Part shown: piece by piece, positions 1 to 11,740 of the stretch | How positions within the stretch are numbered: the stretch's first letter is position 1 | Layout: each line of letters begins with the position of its first letter | Origin: Diadema setosum | Taxonomy: Eukaryota; Echinodermata; Echinoidea; Diadematoida; Diadematidae | Assembly: GCA_033980235.1 (NCBI GenBank) | Contig: CM067066.1 | Coordinates: forward strand, 34,449,180-34,513,179 | Length of the DNA stretch: 64,000 bases | Direction: 5' to 3' | The notes under the pieces: generated by a model | The model's input: only the letters and a program-made list of their open reading frames with translations | Told to the model about the DNA's origin: nothing | The model's database searches: none | Made by a program: the position numbers and the translations under genes

Positions 1-237
1 TGCTTTACATTTAGGGACAGCAGTATTTGAAGTCTGACTGAGCTATGCTTTACCAAAAAAACAAACAAACACATGAAACAAGTTGATAATTTTACAATGA
101 AATCAGTTTGGGAATTCACAAGGTCAATGAATGAATGAATGAATGAATAAACATAATAAACATTATAATATATAATCAATAGATAAGATTTATCTCTCTC
201 TCTCTCTATGATATATATATATATATTAAAAAAAAAC
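1..237. other. Intergenic, low complexity
   Basis: AT-rich sequence with an ATGA tetranucleotide run near 125-148, a short CT run near 193-208 and an AT run near 211-225. No coding signal is seen. Confidence 0.6.
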
Positions 238-603
238 TTAAAGGGGATGGCTAGTAACCGATCAGTGGGAATCAGTGGGAATGTTGAGGGATGATTGTTC
301 CAATCCTTGTGGGATTCATTTAAGAGTACATTATAATGTCTACTGTTGTGTGAAAATTATTTGCTTCAGAACGGTCTCATATTCAAGTAATGTGCAGATT
401 AATGCTCCGTCACTGACCAGGGACGCTTACCTGGAAACATTAAACTGCACATTACTTGAATATGAGACCATTCTGAAGCAAATAATTTTCACACAAGAAT
501 AGATATATAATGTACTCTTAAATGAATCCCACAAGGATTGGAACAATCATCCCTCAGCATTCCCACTGATTCCCACTGATCAGTTACTAGTCATACCCTT
601 TAA
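238..603. mobile_element. Palindromic TTAA-flanked foldback MITE, family A copy 1
   Basis: An almost perfectly self-complementary element. The left arm starts TTAAAGGGGATGGCTAGTAA and the right arm ends in TTACTAGTCATACCCTTTAA. The arms meet at a short spacer near 395-440, so a single strand would fold into a hairpin of roughly 170 bp. Related copies lie at 25042-25390 and 61161-61525. The ends TTAAAGGGG...CCCTTTAA are compatible with a TTAA target, as used by piggyBac-type transposases, but TTAA could also belong to the inverted repeat. No transposase is encoded. Short open frames inside it are by-products of the palindrome. Confidence 0.85.
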
Positions 604-2173
604 CTGTATCTAAAAATTTGATAAGTGATATCAGAATTGCATTTTTAATCTCAGAACACGTCTTACAGCAGCAAGTCATTTATATAACAAGCCATAAAGC
701 TAAAGCGTAGTTCTCGGAAGGGCTAAAAATTCGTCTTCCACCACTTGGAATTTGCTTGCAATTCTATCTAAAGGGTCTTCCCAGAATCTTGTCGGTTCGA
801 CAAGATTTGCTAGGGTAATTAGTTTTTAAGCATTTTGAGATCAATAGTGTACGACAATTTCGATCGTAGTAAACAAGTCTTATTCCCGAATCGCCCTCCT
901 CGTTCAGCAGTGGGTTGGTAGAATGTATAATACGTGAATACTGTACTGATCGGATCGTGCTCAATCTTTAACAACATTACTGGATGGCATGCAGCTAACA
1001 AGCTGCTGCATGCAATTTACTCTCTCGCGATCGATTACTGCCATACGAATCAATATATTGCAGTTGATGTAATTTAACGATCATCTCGCATACAACCACG
1101 ATTGTGTATGCTCTGATATTTCCAATTCTTCCGGCGCACCTTTTGCGTGTGTTTGTACGTATTTTTCGCATTTTCCTCGTTATCCAACTGAAATCGTGTT
1201 ATCACAACGTTATTTCAAACATTTATTTTATATGTCTCCATTTTAGAGTAAAGTTTAACAGTTTCTGCAGACGAATGAGAACTTTGTTTTGCCATCCGGT
1301 TCTTTTCACAAATACTTCATGAGCTTCGATCTGCACACTTCGTCACACAGATAAAGTTTTTTTTTTTTCTCTAAAAATATCATAACGTGTATTCGTCAGT
1401 GTGTCGTCAATGCGCTTCGAAAAATGTATATATCTGTATGCGACAATTTGATTTATCGAGCTTTAAGTCATACTTTTACCTTTGTTTTTGTCTTTGTCAT
1501 AGTCTTTTTTCCTGATTATTTCGCCTGACATCAGGATATCAAAATTCTATACATGGAGTCCTTGACAGATCTTGAGATGCCCTCACCTTCCAGAGTAATT
1601 CACAAACTTTACAAGCTGTGCTTTTCTTGTGAATTCCTCTTTTCCATGTAGAGTTACAAATTAAGATTGTATTGCTTACTTGTTTATTTATCCAAACCAG
1701 AGTTGATATCATTATAATAATTGTATTCATGTTTTGTTGAAACTGACGTGATTCAAAGTTCCTTTAAATATTATGTACTCATGTAAGCGTTATGTACATT
1801 ACTTTGTATTACTTTATATGGAAATGAAATCATTTTAAATTGAATTGAATTTTTGAATTGAACTAAATTTTACTGATTATTTTGAAGAAATTCAAAGTGG
1901 CATGAGAAATGGACAGTATGCGCTATATGAAGTTGTTCTGGGAAGCAGAGTGCTGTAGTTCGGTCAAGTTGTGGCATTGGCGGATAATGAGTGGCACTCG
2001 ACAAACTTCTTTAAGTAGGAAAATCCAGGCATTGCAAAATTTCGAGCGACTTCGAGATCGAATTTTACACAGATAGAGGATGATGGAAGTCTCTGTACAC
2101 CTGAATATCAAAAGCTCGTTTTTGCCTTCATTGGGGGAGGGGGGGGGGGAGTAAAGATACTATAATGTACATC
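604..2173. other. Intergenic, no gene seen
   Basis: AT-rich sequence without long codon-biased frames. It contains a short TTGAA-type run near 1838-1862, a motif that recurs at 12690, 13393, 25610 and 41301, and a poly-G run near 2138-2149. No promoter or RNA gene was recognised. Confidence 0.5.
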
Positions 2174-2560
2174 TTAAAGGGACTGTACAGTACTGGTTGA
2201 GGAGGAGATTCATGTTTTGAACATTCCTAAGTGAGATAATGAGAATCCTCTTATGAAATATGAAAGAACATGTAATTTTAAGAAGGATTCAACGTTTATT
2301 TGATGAAAATTGGTTTTCAAATGGCTGAGATATAAAAAAAAGTGATAATAAAAGGCGACAGGCATCGCCTTTTATTAGGATCTCTTTGTTTCACCTTGCT
2401 TTTTGATATCTCAGCCATTTCAAAACCTATTTTCATCAAATAAACTTTTGATACCCTAACAATCGCATGTTCTTTGACATCTCATAGAACGGTTTCTGAA
2501 TATCTCTTAAAACGTTAAAAGCTAAATCCTTACCTCAACCAGAACTGTACACACCCTTTG
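2174..2560. mobile_element. Foldback MITE, family B copy 1
   Basis: It begins TTAAAGGGACTGTACAG and ends near CTGTACACACCCTTTG. A central imperfect hairpin carries AATAAAAGGCGA and TCGCCTTTTATTAGG (about 2347-2380). Flanking arms contain TTTATTTGATGAAAATTGG and its complement. The same layout recurs at 35908-36290 and 48450-48836, which identifies a dispersed family. No protein is encoded. Confidence 0.75.
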
Positions 2561-5500
2561 AATGGGGAACTTTCCCATTCGTTACAAACTGTAGCCCTCG
2601 TTGAATGATAACACAAGTCTTTATTTATTTATCTACTTTGATATTAGCAATCAATACACGAACAAAGTTGGCAGTCCAGCATCTTAATGGAATAAATGAA
2701 AGAAAGAAGAAAAAAAAAAGGCTGACCAGATTTCAACTTTTCTCATTACTGTGTTAGTCAAGCCTCTTGTCGTTTTCGCTTTACAGCGACTGCTGGTTTG
2801 CAGGCTAAGTGCCATTCACCTTTCTGTAAACAAGTTAAACTTTATACAGTTTATTGCAGTATTCATCGACTCTCCATTACAACCATAATAGTTGGTTTGT
2901 TCTACTAAAACGTCTGAAGTCTATTTTACCTCGGACTCTATCTCCCTTCTCTAAAGGGAAAATAGTTTTCCCCTAATGACATTGAGGAAAAAAAAAACTA
3001 TTTAGGCGATGTTGTGGTTGTTTGCTGTCTCTTTTAATGCAAGGATCCTACATGCAGCAGAGCTAGTTAAGTAAATGGAAACGTTGACAAGGAAGCTATT
3101 CTCATTTTCACCAAGCCAAATGAATAATGCTTCTTGAACTTGTCACTAATTCGAAGCTGTACGAACACTTTTACCTTTTCTATTTCCTCTGTCGTATCTA
3201 TTAAAATGGTGCTGTATCTTGACACGTTGTAACACCATGAGAAGTATAATGTAGAGGACATCTTTTAAATCGTCACAGATCTGTAAAGCCCACAGTATAA
3301 ATAGTCAGCTTCCTCAATACTCGCTCTTTCTGAGATTATCTATAAACAATACTCGCTCTTTCTGAGATTATCTATATACAAACTGAACGCGGTGCAAGCA
3401 AAGATCCGCACTACCATGACTACGTTGTCTGAATTCAATCCAAACATATTTAACAACCCCTTTAAATCTTCCTTACATTTGGCCGTAAAAAATACAATAT
3501 GCAGCCATTCGCCATGCACGACAGATTCTGTGATTACGTTTACGTGTAGCGGGCGGTTATTACATTTTTATCGCTTATGTCATAGTTCAGATTACGGCAT
3601 AACTTGTGCTCTGACTTGACATTAAGCAGAAGATTCTTTTGAGTCGCTTTAAACCGAGTCATAGACGGAACGCCCTCGTTTTCACTTTTATGTCTGCCTG
3701 GTTTTGCATTCCTCTTATGCTTAGCTTTTAGTATTAACCTCGCTTTACCTTTCCCGTTGATTCTATGGCTCGGTATAATGCGATGTTTTATTGAGTATTA
3801 GTACCGCTGTTCGAATGTAGCTTGTCTTAGTGATAGTTAAATGATCTGAAACACGTGTATACTCTTTTTAATTCGTTCAAGGGCAATCGAAAAGAAGACT
3901 TGTTTTTACCTAAACGATAAGCTCGTACCTGACAGATTTTACGCACTGCAACATTGCTAATTGGACGAAGGTACCATTGCTTCGTCACAAACGTCTATCC
4001 TCCTGCTTTGACATACTATCTGTGGTGATAAAGCCATAGATCTCCTTAGCAGCGCATATGCAGCTTTAACCAAAGTAACCTGCGACTCGCTGCTTAGTTA
4101 GCGAGTACGTCTACCAGAAAAACAATTCATTTGAACTACATGCTCTTTCAGCCGTGTAAGCCATGTGGAGGGCACCACTTCAACATATTATCTATTCAAC
4201 TGGCGGACTAACACTTTTCTTTTCCATAATTCATGTAAAAGCTGGCCGGAAAACACTTTTGTCAGTACTTTAAAAAACAAAAGAAGATTGAACATTACGC
4301 ATTCATCAATGTTATAGGAGTCAGTTGATATGGGGGTTGCGGGAACATGGGCGTATCAGTTAAGGGCATAAACTGTTTTTAAGACGAGGTGCCAGTATTC
4401 ATGTGAAAAGCTACAAAAAAAAATGAGAGCGGATGCAAACTCTTTGTCAACGAGAGAAGCGCCACATTCACAAGCACAACGGTACTCCCTAAACCCATGC
4501 TACGTATTATTTCTGACACAGAATAATTGATACGATGCTACTATAGCTCCATTTGTTCGGTGGTTTTATCATGGAAGTCTTGGTTCCCTTAATAGCAAAG
4601 CACCTTGGCAGTTCTCCACCTATGGGGATACGAGATAATTCTTAATCAGAGACTCTTCAAATCAGCAGTGAAATTATGCTCCTCCTAATAAGTAAACAAA
4701 TAAATGAATAAATGAAAAAAAAATAGCGATGTCATCTGGCATATTAACTTGCACCAGAAATTGATTGACTCACTGCTTAAGAACTGGCAAGCACGTCATT
4801 ATATTGAAAATGGAATACAGAATTGTTTTGGACAAAGTTTCAGGCTTTCTTATTCACGGATTAGGTAGCAAATTGACGTAAGCTTGATCGACGCTTTTCT
4901 AACGCCTACTGGCAATGTTTGTGTGTGCGTGACTGTATAGATCTGCATGTATTTTCGAGTGTATGTGTATAGTGCTTTGGCTAAACGAAACAAATTGAAA
5001 ATGTAAAATTATTGGAGATGCAAACACCAATCAGCAATTGTTATTCTGAGCGCTTGTGTGCGTTGATTACTAGTAGATTGTGTTGATCACGTCTGAATGT
5101 CATTAACATTCATTCGCGTTCGGAGGGTTACAAAGTTGCACGATGGAAGTAGATTATTACACTGTACAACTAAGAGCAGTACCAGTACATCATCACATCT
5201 ACGATCGTCAACTAGACTTAATACCTCCTTTGGGGGTTAAACAACAACAACAACAGCAACAACGAGAGCATTATGTGTTCAGGATGCTCATATTGTCGAC
5301 GACCTCCAGTTTTGAGACACACGCAGGTAACTGTGTTATCGTGTATATTACAAACTTGTATGTATATATATTATCTACAAAGGGGTGGAATGGCATGATC
5401 TCGCCAACCCCACCCACGCCAATAACAAGTGTCTCATTTAAGGTCATTGACATGAAGTGCATGTGTGTTTTTCCCCCCTTTTAAGTTTCATTGATAACGG

Positions 5501-5587
5501 ATGAACTTATATTTCAGGTATGTGCCAAGTGTTTGTGTGTGTGCTTGAGTGCACATTATTTGTGCAAAGAGAATGAAACAACATGAT
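2561..5587. other. Intergenic, no gene seen
   Basis: About 3 kb with no supported exon. A ~33-bp direct duplication lies at 3315-3380. A CAA/CAG-type triplet run lies at 5241-5262. Several short open frames lack codon bias, splice signals or family motifs. Confidence 0.5.
3315..3380. repeat. Direct tandem duplication, ~33 bp x 2
   Basis: The block CAATACTCGCTCTTTCTGAG plus ATTATCTATA occurs twice back to back with near identity. The copies have barely diverged, which suggests a recent local duplication. Confidence 0.85.
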
Positions 5588-6146
5588 TTAAAGGGGCCCT
5601 GAAATCCAAATGCATGTTGATTAGTGTTGATTTATGATACCCTCAACATCACTATTGCGGTAAAACAAATATCTAGAAACATTCCATATATTTTTAACAA
5701 TTTTTTCTTCTATTATTCTTCAGATTACTTGGGAACGCCTACAAAAAATTCTTCCAAACCAATCAATATTAATATTCTTGAGATGATATCATCTGTCAAT
5801 CATTGCTAAAGTACTGAAATGTTTAACAAAAGACATTAGAATGCCCCTTCCCCTCGACTCAGCATAACTTGCATGTTTCTGTCATATTAATGTGACTAAC
5901 AAAAGACATGGCGAGGGAACATGCAAGTTATGCTGAGTCGAGGGGAAGGTGCATTCCAATGTCTTTTGTTAAACATTTGGAAGGATTTTTTGTGGGCGTT
6001 CCCAAGTAATTTGAAGAATAATAGAAGAAAAAATTGTTAAAAATATATGGAATGTTTCTAGATATTCGTTTCACCACAAAAGTGATGTTGAGGGTATCAT
6101 AAATCAACACAAATCAACGTGCATTTGGATTTCAGGGCCCCTTTAA
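5588..6146. mobile_element. Long foldback MITE, family C
   Basis: Left end TTAAAGGGGCCCTGAAATCC and right end GGATTTCAGGGCCCCTTTAA are perfect inverted repeats at the termini, with TTAA at both edges. The arms continue for about 250 bp: for example TTGATTTATGATACCCTCAA at 5628 matches the complement near 6085-6105. The loop near 5870-5910 is short. It shares the TTAAAGGG terminus with families A, B and D. Its right edge is about 340 bp upstream of the secreted-precursor ATG, so it may sit next to or within that gene's promoter. Confidence 0.85.
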
Positions 6147-6307
6147 GCCCCCTGCCACAGCCCCTCCCCCTTCCAGCGCGTCTGAGCAAGTCTTTTCTTT
6201 TCCTATTAAAAAAGAAACAGAAAAAAAGATTAATGACTGTTTGGTATCTGAGAGCGTGCGTGTACGTGCCAGCTTTTAGGCGGTCATCGTCATTATACAT
6301 TGCACGG

Positions 6308-6314
6308 TATAAAA
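6308..6314 (+). promoter_or_regulatory. Possible TATA box of the secreted-precursor gene
   Basis: TATAAAA occurs about 180 bp upstream of the predicted ATG, between MITE C and the first exon. It runs into a poly-A tract, so it may be a chance match. A start site near 6340 would give a 5'UTR of about 150 nt. Confidence 0.35.
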
Positions 6315-6488
6315 AAAAAAAAAAAATCAAAAGAAGATGATATAACATTCTTTCTTCTGCCCCCCCCCCCCCCCCCCCGCACACACATACAAACTCACCC
6401 ATATCTCAGGGCGTCAGTTTTCAATCATTCTTGTTTCTTTTTTATGTTTAACGGATAACAGATACACCTGTCGGTCCAACGGGCGGTG

Positions 6489-6645
6489 ATGCTCCATCTA
6501 TTCCTCCTGGTATTTGTGTCCGCAGCGGCTAGGAGCCATCAGGACTCACTGTCAAGTCTATGCTCCCTACGTGTGTTGCCCCAGTACCTGCGCGCGGCCT
6601 GCCGAGAGAGGCCCGAACCCGGTACTTCGGGCTCCAACAAGTCAG
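6489..6645 (+). CDS. Secreted peptide precursor, exon 1 (signal peptide and two-Cys segment)
   Basis: Translation from the ATG at 6489 gives a hydrophobic N-terminus ([14 protein letters not shown]) typical of a signal peptide, with likely cleavage after the Ala run around residues 13-14. It is followed by a segment with two cysteines (Cys25 and Cys38) and then a Pro/Gly/Ser-rich stretch. The exon ends at a consensus donor, TCAG|GTGAGT, in phase 1. The split codon G|CG joins exactly to the frame of exon 2 that carries the GKR processing site. The third positions and GC content are clearly coding-like against the AT-rich surroundings. The ATG was chosen because the hydrophobic core begins directly after it. 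A GTG lies one codon upstream. Confidence 0.7.
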
Positions 6646-8834
6646 GTGAGTGTATTTCTACACACAATCAAATAGACTTTCAAGATGAATTGTAGGGAGG
6701 TCACATGGACGTTTGTAAAAACAACAACAGCAGCAGCAGCAACAACAACAACAACGACAACAACTCCACGAAATTTTCAGTGCATTTTCAAGATACTACT
6801 ATATATTGTATCGAGTCATTTTATGCTTTGTTAACCTCATTTTAACAAGACATAGACGGGTTGCGCTGTCTTCCCTATCTTGAAGGCATTTATCGTTTTA
6901 AACAACAACCACAAGAAGAAAGCCTTCCTTAAGAATTTATCACAAAAAAGGGGCAGGATTTATTCCAGCTGCAATGTTTTCTACGTAAAATGGCAGAAGT
7001 ATGTGTGAAAAGGGTTCGACAATTAACATGATTAATCTTTACAATGTATTTCCTTTTATATTCCATGCAATATCTCGAAAAAAAAAAAGAATTGACATTC
7101 CCATGAAAATGGACATTTGTGCGAAACAGGTGTAGGCCTAGCAAACAAACGAGGAAGTCTTTCATTATCATTTTTGCTATTTATGTTAGTGTAAGATGAA
7201 TTTTTGTAATTTCATTTACCAGCATTCAAGACAACGCCAAAGATTTCAAAATCATGACTTATGGTTTCATTACAATGTAATATAATTTGGTTTTCCCCAT
7301 TTTTCCATAATACACGTAACCACAAATGATATGCAAACATTGAAACAACAATGCGAAACTTTAAGAAAAATACATTGAAACGTTACATTTTTAAAAAATT
7401 TTATTTGTTCTTGTTGAACTGCCAAAACGTACAACAAATTCTTATGGAGGAAGAAAAAAAAAAACCACCCACATCTTGTTACCCATAAATGACGTAATAG
7501 CCAGAAGTGCGCAAAATGTTGTTAATATTCATAATAATTATTAATTTATTTCACTTTCATAAACCTATTTACAGTGAAATAAACAATTTTCATCTGAGAT
7601 TACTACAGCTGTCTGCCACAAAATATTGAGAAAAAATAGCTATTATAATATATCGAGTGCTTAGAATTATAATACCATACTGACAAGCATATACCAACTA
7701 TAGATAGAGAGAAAAATGAGTCTGAGAGAGAGAGAGAATAAAGAGAGTTACCCATATTTGCATATCAAATAACCTTTTTAATGATTATTATGTTCTTAAA
7801 TGAGGATAGACTTCGAAATTGTTTTATATTGAAAGGTAAGGAATTCCAGAACAATGGAATTAGTGTAAACTAATGTCATTCGCACGGATCGTGTTTTCTG
7901 ATAAACAGATTAGATAATGCTGCTGGAATTTCTAGACTAGTACGAAAGTTATACAAATCATTCAATTTAAGTAGGACCAACTTTACTTTTACAAAATGAT
8001 GTAGTTGATGAGGATAATAGGTTAACATTGCATATGATTCTCATCGCTTTCATCCGAATTATAGATAATTTATCAAGATATTGTTTACATGAATTGCCGA
8101 GGCAAGAATACCATTAGTAATGAAAGGGAGAATTGAGGTAGAATAACACAGTCATTAATAATATTAAAAAAAATACTTTCAATCTACGCTAAAAGCTTAA
8201 ATTTCTTGATAACAGTCATCTAAATGACTAATATGAAATTCCCAGGACAGTTAATCGTCTATAAACTAAGGAATTTAATTGATTGAACAAGTTCAAGTGG
8301 TGCACTATCAAAATGAATATCATCAGGTAAAGTGGTAACAGTGTTACTGAATAACACAGACAAACACACACACACATAATTATTTGTATATTTCATTTCA
8401 TATCATTTCATTTTATTTCATTTCTGACAAAAGTATACAATATATGACATTTATAATCAAAATAGAGTACAATGTAACTTTTGTATATTCAAGTAAGATT
8501 TAAATGCATATCAGGGTTTTGTTTTTGTTTTTTGTTTTTTAACAATATAACCAAACAAAACATACTTTTAGTTAAAGAAATGCATGGGCAAACAGTAACT
8601 GAATCGTAACAAAGAAGAGATGTCGGAAATGGAGGGACTGCTAAAAAGCCTAGCTTGTAGAATGCAGTCCCCTCGTGAGTAGTAAATAGTAGCAATAATC
8701 AAACGAAACGATAAGACATTGCGTGGGAAACAGAGGGAACATTATATAGATGATGACTGGCGGGGGAGGGAACATACCGAATGTTCCACCCGAAGGGTTT
8801 AAAATGCTATTGAGGGACTTATATATATATAATG

Positions 8835-8895
<61 letters not shown>

Positions 8896-8904
8896 GTGTA
8901 TATA

Positions 8905-8953
<49 letters not shown>

Positions 8954-11558
8954 GTGTCAAATACCATCATTAATAAGTCATCTGCTTTTTCACATTGTAT
9001 GGAATAGGCAAATTTATCCTATCGATTGCGTGAAAAATATGATCGTTCAATCGTTTGGTATCGTTTGTCATTTGTCACGTGAAAATGTTTTCCAACGGGA
9101 GAACATTACAAAAATGTTCTGCTCTCTTACATACGCGTGGAGAGAATTTAAGAGAGTTTGTTTGATCGTAACCATCCAACTGAAATAAGTTCCGTTTCTT
9201 TTCTTTTATATCATGCGAGAAGAATATTTGAGTAATCAGCAAATAATGTAAAAGACAATAACTCAGACTAATATTGAAGACATTAAGATGTATAAAATAA
9301 ACAACAACGGACCTCATAGCGAGTCCGGTAGAACGCCACAAGAAATTAAGAGTATGTGATTCAAAATCATCACAAGGTTTCTAACAGCATTGTTTCGAAG
9401 AAAGTTAACATCAGGTGATTTTTCTTAAACTGGTATAAAAGGACAATGAAAGGCATTCACTGAGTGGACGTAGATGTGATGTAAAGCAACAACAACAACA
9501 AAAAAAAAAGGCACGGAATTTTTTATTCTGCTTTTTACACCATGCATGAGAGAATGGATTCGTTTATTGAAAACTGATATCTCGTTAAGAAATTCATTTC
9601 CTTTTTCCGTCACAAGTTCACAACAGTGACAATTTAGTGACAGAATAAACATTTGATTTGAAGATATGATATTGATATAGCGGTTGCTTTGGCCTAAATC
9701 AACATGCCACACTGGTTATCATTTTTCATCGTACCATTATGCCCCACCATATGCATACGTTTATCCCTTTAGGTGCGAACTAATAGATGCAAATACACGT
9801 GAATACTGTTACAAGCTAAGAGCTTACAAGGGTTTTACAAGCATAGCCTCTTTTTAATGACCAGGCGCTTGTATAAGATGGTAAAGCGAAATGAAAGTAG
9901 GCCATTGTCCTGATATAATCAGAGAACATCACAGACGAGTTTGTTTTCGAATATGGAAGAAAACAATATCAAGTGGATTAGAATTTAATGAATACCAAAT
10001 AGTCTTGTCAAAAGCAGCGTAGTCATCTAGTACACAAGCTAAGTGAGGGGATGAAAGGAAACTGCGACTTAGCACAGCTGCGCATTTTCAGCACCTTGGA
10101 ACCAGTGCGCAATCCCGTAAACTAGAAAAGGCTGCTTTATACTCCGACAGAATAAAATACAGTAGAGTGTACGTTTGTAAGATGGACCTACTCCAGTAAT
10201 CTACCTACGTCATACTGAGCTTAATGAAGAATTCCAGTTAGTCTGATAAATAGGAGTGAAATCTTACGAGTACAACAGTGAAAAATTGATCAAAACTGAT
10301 AAAAATTAGAGAAGTTATGAAATTGTGAAATTTCTCTATTTCTACAGAACAGTTTTCTACTGTTGATAAGAATATGGAAATGAATGAGCTGATGATGTAA
10401 TCACCTTACAATTTTATATTCATCGTGTGCAAAGAGAATTGACGAAAATTCAGTGATTCTGTTATTAAAGTGTAAAACATGATGTTATTCATGGTTGAAT
10501 AACTTCAGAATAATGATAAGTAAGATATATCAGAATTTGAGTCTAGGGCGTAATTGCGTTTGAATGAAAAAAGGATAGAAATGTCAAAATCTAATGTACA
10601 AACTTTAGGCCACTTGTGAGGGGATGACAACATCACTTCACTATTTGTAAAATCACATTTACTGTTCAAGAACTGTTTCTTGAAATATTAGCGAAACTTC
10701 ATAATATTAAATTCTCATTGTTGTGCTGAAAAAAACAACAAAAAATACTTTTTCTTTTAGGCCAACTTTCAACTGCACTGGAATTCCCTTTCGACATCTA
10801 TGCTGAACTCATGGCGTGTCGACAGTCGATTGTTATCTCTTTTTTATATCATTTGTTTTACACTGTCAGTTCAAAATAAGTTTGAAACGTCTAATTATGA
10901 AAGCACCAACTATGCTGTACTGAATATCAATTTGATAGGTAGGCCTATTTGCCTAATAATCACCTGATAATAGGAGTAATTGCGAAACTAATTCTACAAA
11001 CCTCTACAAAGCAATTCAAAGACATATTTAAATCAAAGCATATCAATAATTCTGTGGGTTTTTTTTTTTTTCTTGTATGTATATGTATACAACCTAACAG
11101 TGTTTTCTCAATTTCATGTTGTTCAACTAACAGCGGGAGATCGACCGCTCACTCTCCCTCCCCGGTACGGAAAACGTGGAACGAACGTCTATCCTGGAAC
11201 GAGTGCGAAGGAAAATCTGTTCGCCGATGACCTAGGTTATGATGGCTATCACGAACGACCCCTCGACGCTCGTGTCGTGCAAAGACCCCGTTATGTGCCT
11301 GTACCTGCTTCCTCATTCCTCATTTCCCGGATCTCTCGTCGGTCTAGCCACCCGGACCGCCCGGCGCGCCATAGACGGTACCCCGAAATCTCAAGGTCTC
11401 ATGCAGGACGACACCACACTCAGCACCACGCAAGTAGTAGGCGATCGACCGGCCGAGATGAAGATATAAAAGCCTTTACGATAGAAGCTATCCGAGATAC
11501 GGTCGAGAGAATAGTGAGGTATGCAGCCAGCAGAACGACAAGGACTGAAGTATTATAG
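6489..11558 (+). CDS. Putative RYamide-type neuropeptide or hormone precursor, 193 aa, two exons
   Basis: Joined exons 6489-6645 and 11134-11558 encode 193 residues. In order there is a signal peptide (1-~14), a two-cysteine segment with 12 residues between Cys25 and Cys38, and PPRYGKR at residues 61-67, where Gly is the amide donor and Lys-Arg the convertase site. An acidic stretch then leads to a second, unprocessed QRPRY (102-106). Next comes an Arg/His/Ser-rich basic region with several Arg-Arg pairs, and finally a helix-like acidic/basic tail. This layout is typical of secreted peptide precursors, which are cut by proprotein convertases and amidated. If the mature peptide runs from the signal cleavage to the amidation site it would be about 50 residues with one disulfide and an Arg-Tyr-amide end. 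It does not fit NPY, luqin or SALMFamide patterns that I know. The family is therefore unassigned, and receptor and role are unknown. Confidence 0.6.
7750..8320 (-). pseudogene. Decayed non-LTR retrotransposon ORF2, C-terminal part
   Basis: On the minus strand, fragments typical of the region after the reverse transcriptase domain of CR1/L2/Jockey-like elements can be read: [11 protein letters not shown] near 8024-8060, [14 protein letters not shown] near 7930-7975 and [19 protein letters not shown] near 7795-7850. The order matches the usual C-terminus of such polymerases. Stop codons and at least one frameshift separate the pieces, so the copy is dead. Confidence 0.6.
8380..8700 (-). repeat. 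LINE 3'-tail-like dispersed repeat, copy 1
   Basis: Starts with a TTTCA-type run (8385-8425) and contains the word GGAAATGGAGGGACTGCTAA near 8627. Closely related blocks occur at 49500-49715 and near 61545-61690. The arrangement of short tandem tail plus conserved block suggests a minus-oriented LINE 3' end. This is inferred from repetition within the window. Confidence 0.5.
8821..8950. repeat. (AT)n ladder, ~130 bp
   Basis: Almost pure TA dinucleotides with occasional G interruptions (TATGTATA, TGTGTATA). The long Ile/Tyr repeats readable here in several frames are artefacts of the microsatellite. Confidence 0.95.
11134..11558 (+). CDS. Secreted peptide precursor, terminal exon with PPRYGKR
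   Basis: The acceptor CAACTAACAG precedes codon G|CG. The open frame continues for 141 codons to TAG at 11556-11558. The exon is GC-rich up to about 11460, unlike its surroundings. It encodes [14 protein letters not shown] directly after the splice, then acidic and later very Arg-rich sequence with dibasic pairs. Another frame is also open for about 76 codons, but it lacks the junction with exon 1 and the processing site. Confidence 0.65.
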
Positions 11559-11740
11559 CAGAAATTGAGTTCGTCTACTGACGTGTAATTATTGGGTGCT
11601 CTTATTCTTTTCTTTTTTATTAATGTAAATTGTCTTTGTAATATTGTATGATATCCATACAAGTCACTATGGCATCTTTGCATTTCCTAGTTGTTCCATG
11701 AAGTACTTTCATTAATAAAATCACTTTTCATTATGGAAAT
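11559..11740 (+). other. 3'UTR of the secreted-precursor gene with poly(A) signal
   Basis: A short AT-rich UTR follows the TAG at 11558. A canonical AATAAA lies at 11714-11719, about 155 bp after the stop, which is a sensible distance and supports 11558 as the true end of the coding sequence. Confidence 0.6.

Larger units (their letters stand above)
6646..11133 (+). other. Intron of the secreted-precursor gene
   Basis: A phase-1 intron of about 4.5 kb bounded by GTGAGT and a pyrimidine-containing acceptor ending AACTAACAG. It holds a CAA/CAG-type run (6718-6757), a degenerate minus-strand LINE fragment (7750-8320), a LINE-tail-like repeat (8380-8700) and a long AT ladder (8821-8950). No other exon was recognised. 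Confidence 0.6.

Noticed and set aside
275..502. 75-codon frame also present near 61218-61424 and 61262-61468
   Set aside because: The frames mirror the palindromic MITE and differ only by its symmetry; not a gene.
8821..8970. Ile/Tyr-rich open frames
   Set aside because: Translation of an AT microsatellite; the same applies at 29736-30105 and 15489-15530.
6489..11558. Assignment of the precursor to NPY/NPF because of the PRYGKR end
   Set aside because: NPY-type peptides have a helical segment directly before RxRY/F and a split Arg codon near it; here the intron is earlier and the preceding residues are Pro/Leu-rich with two Cys upstream.
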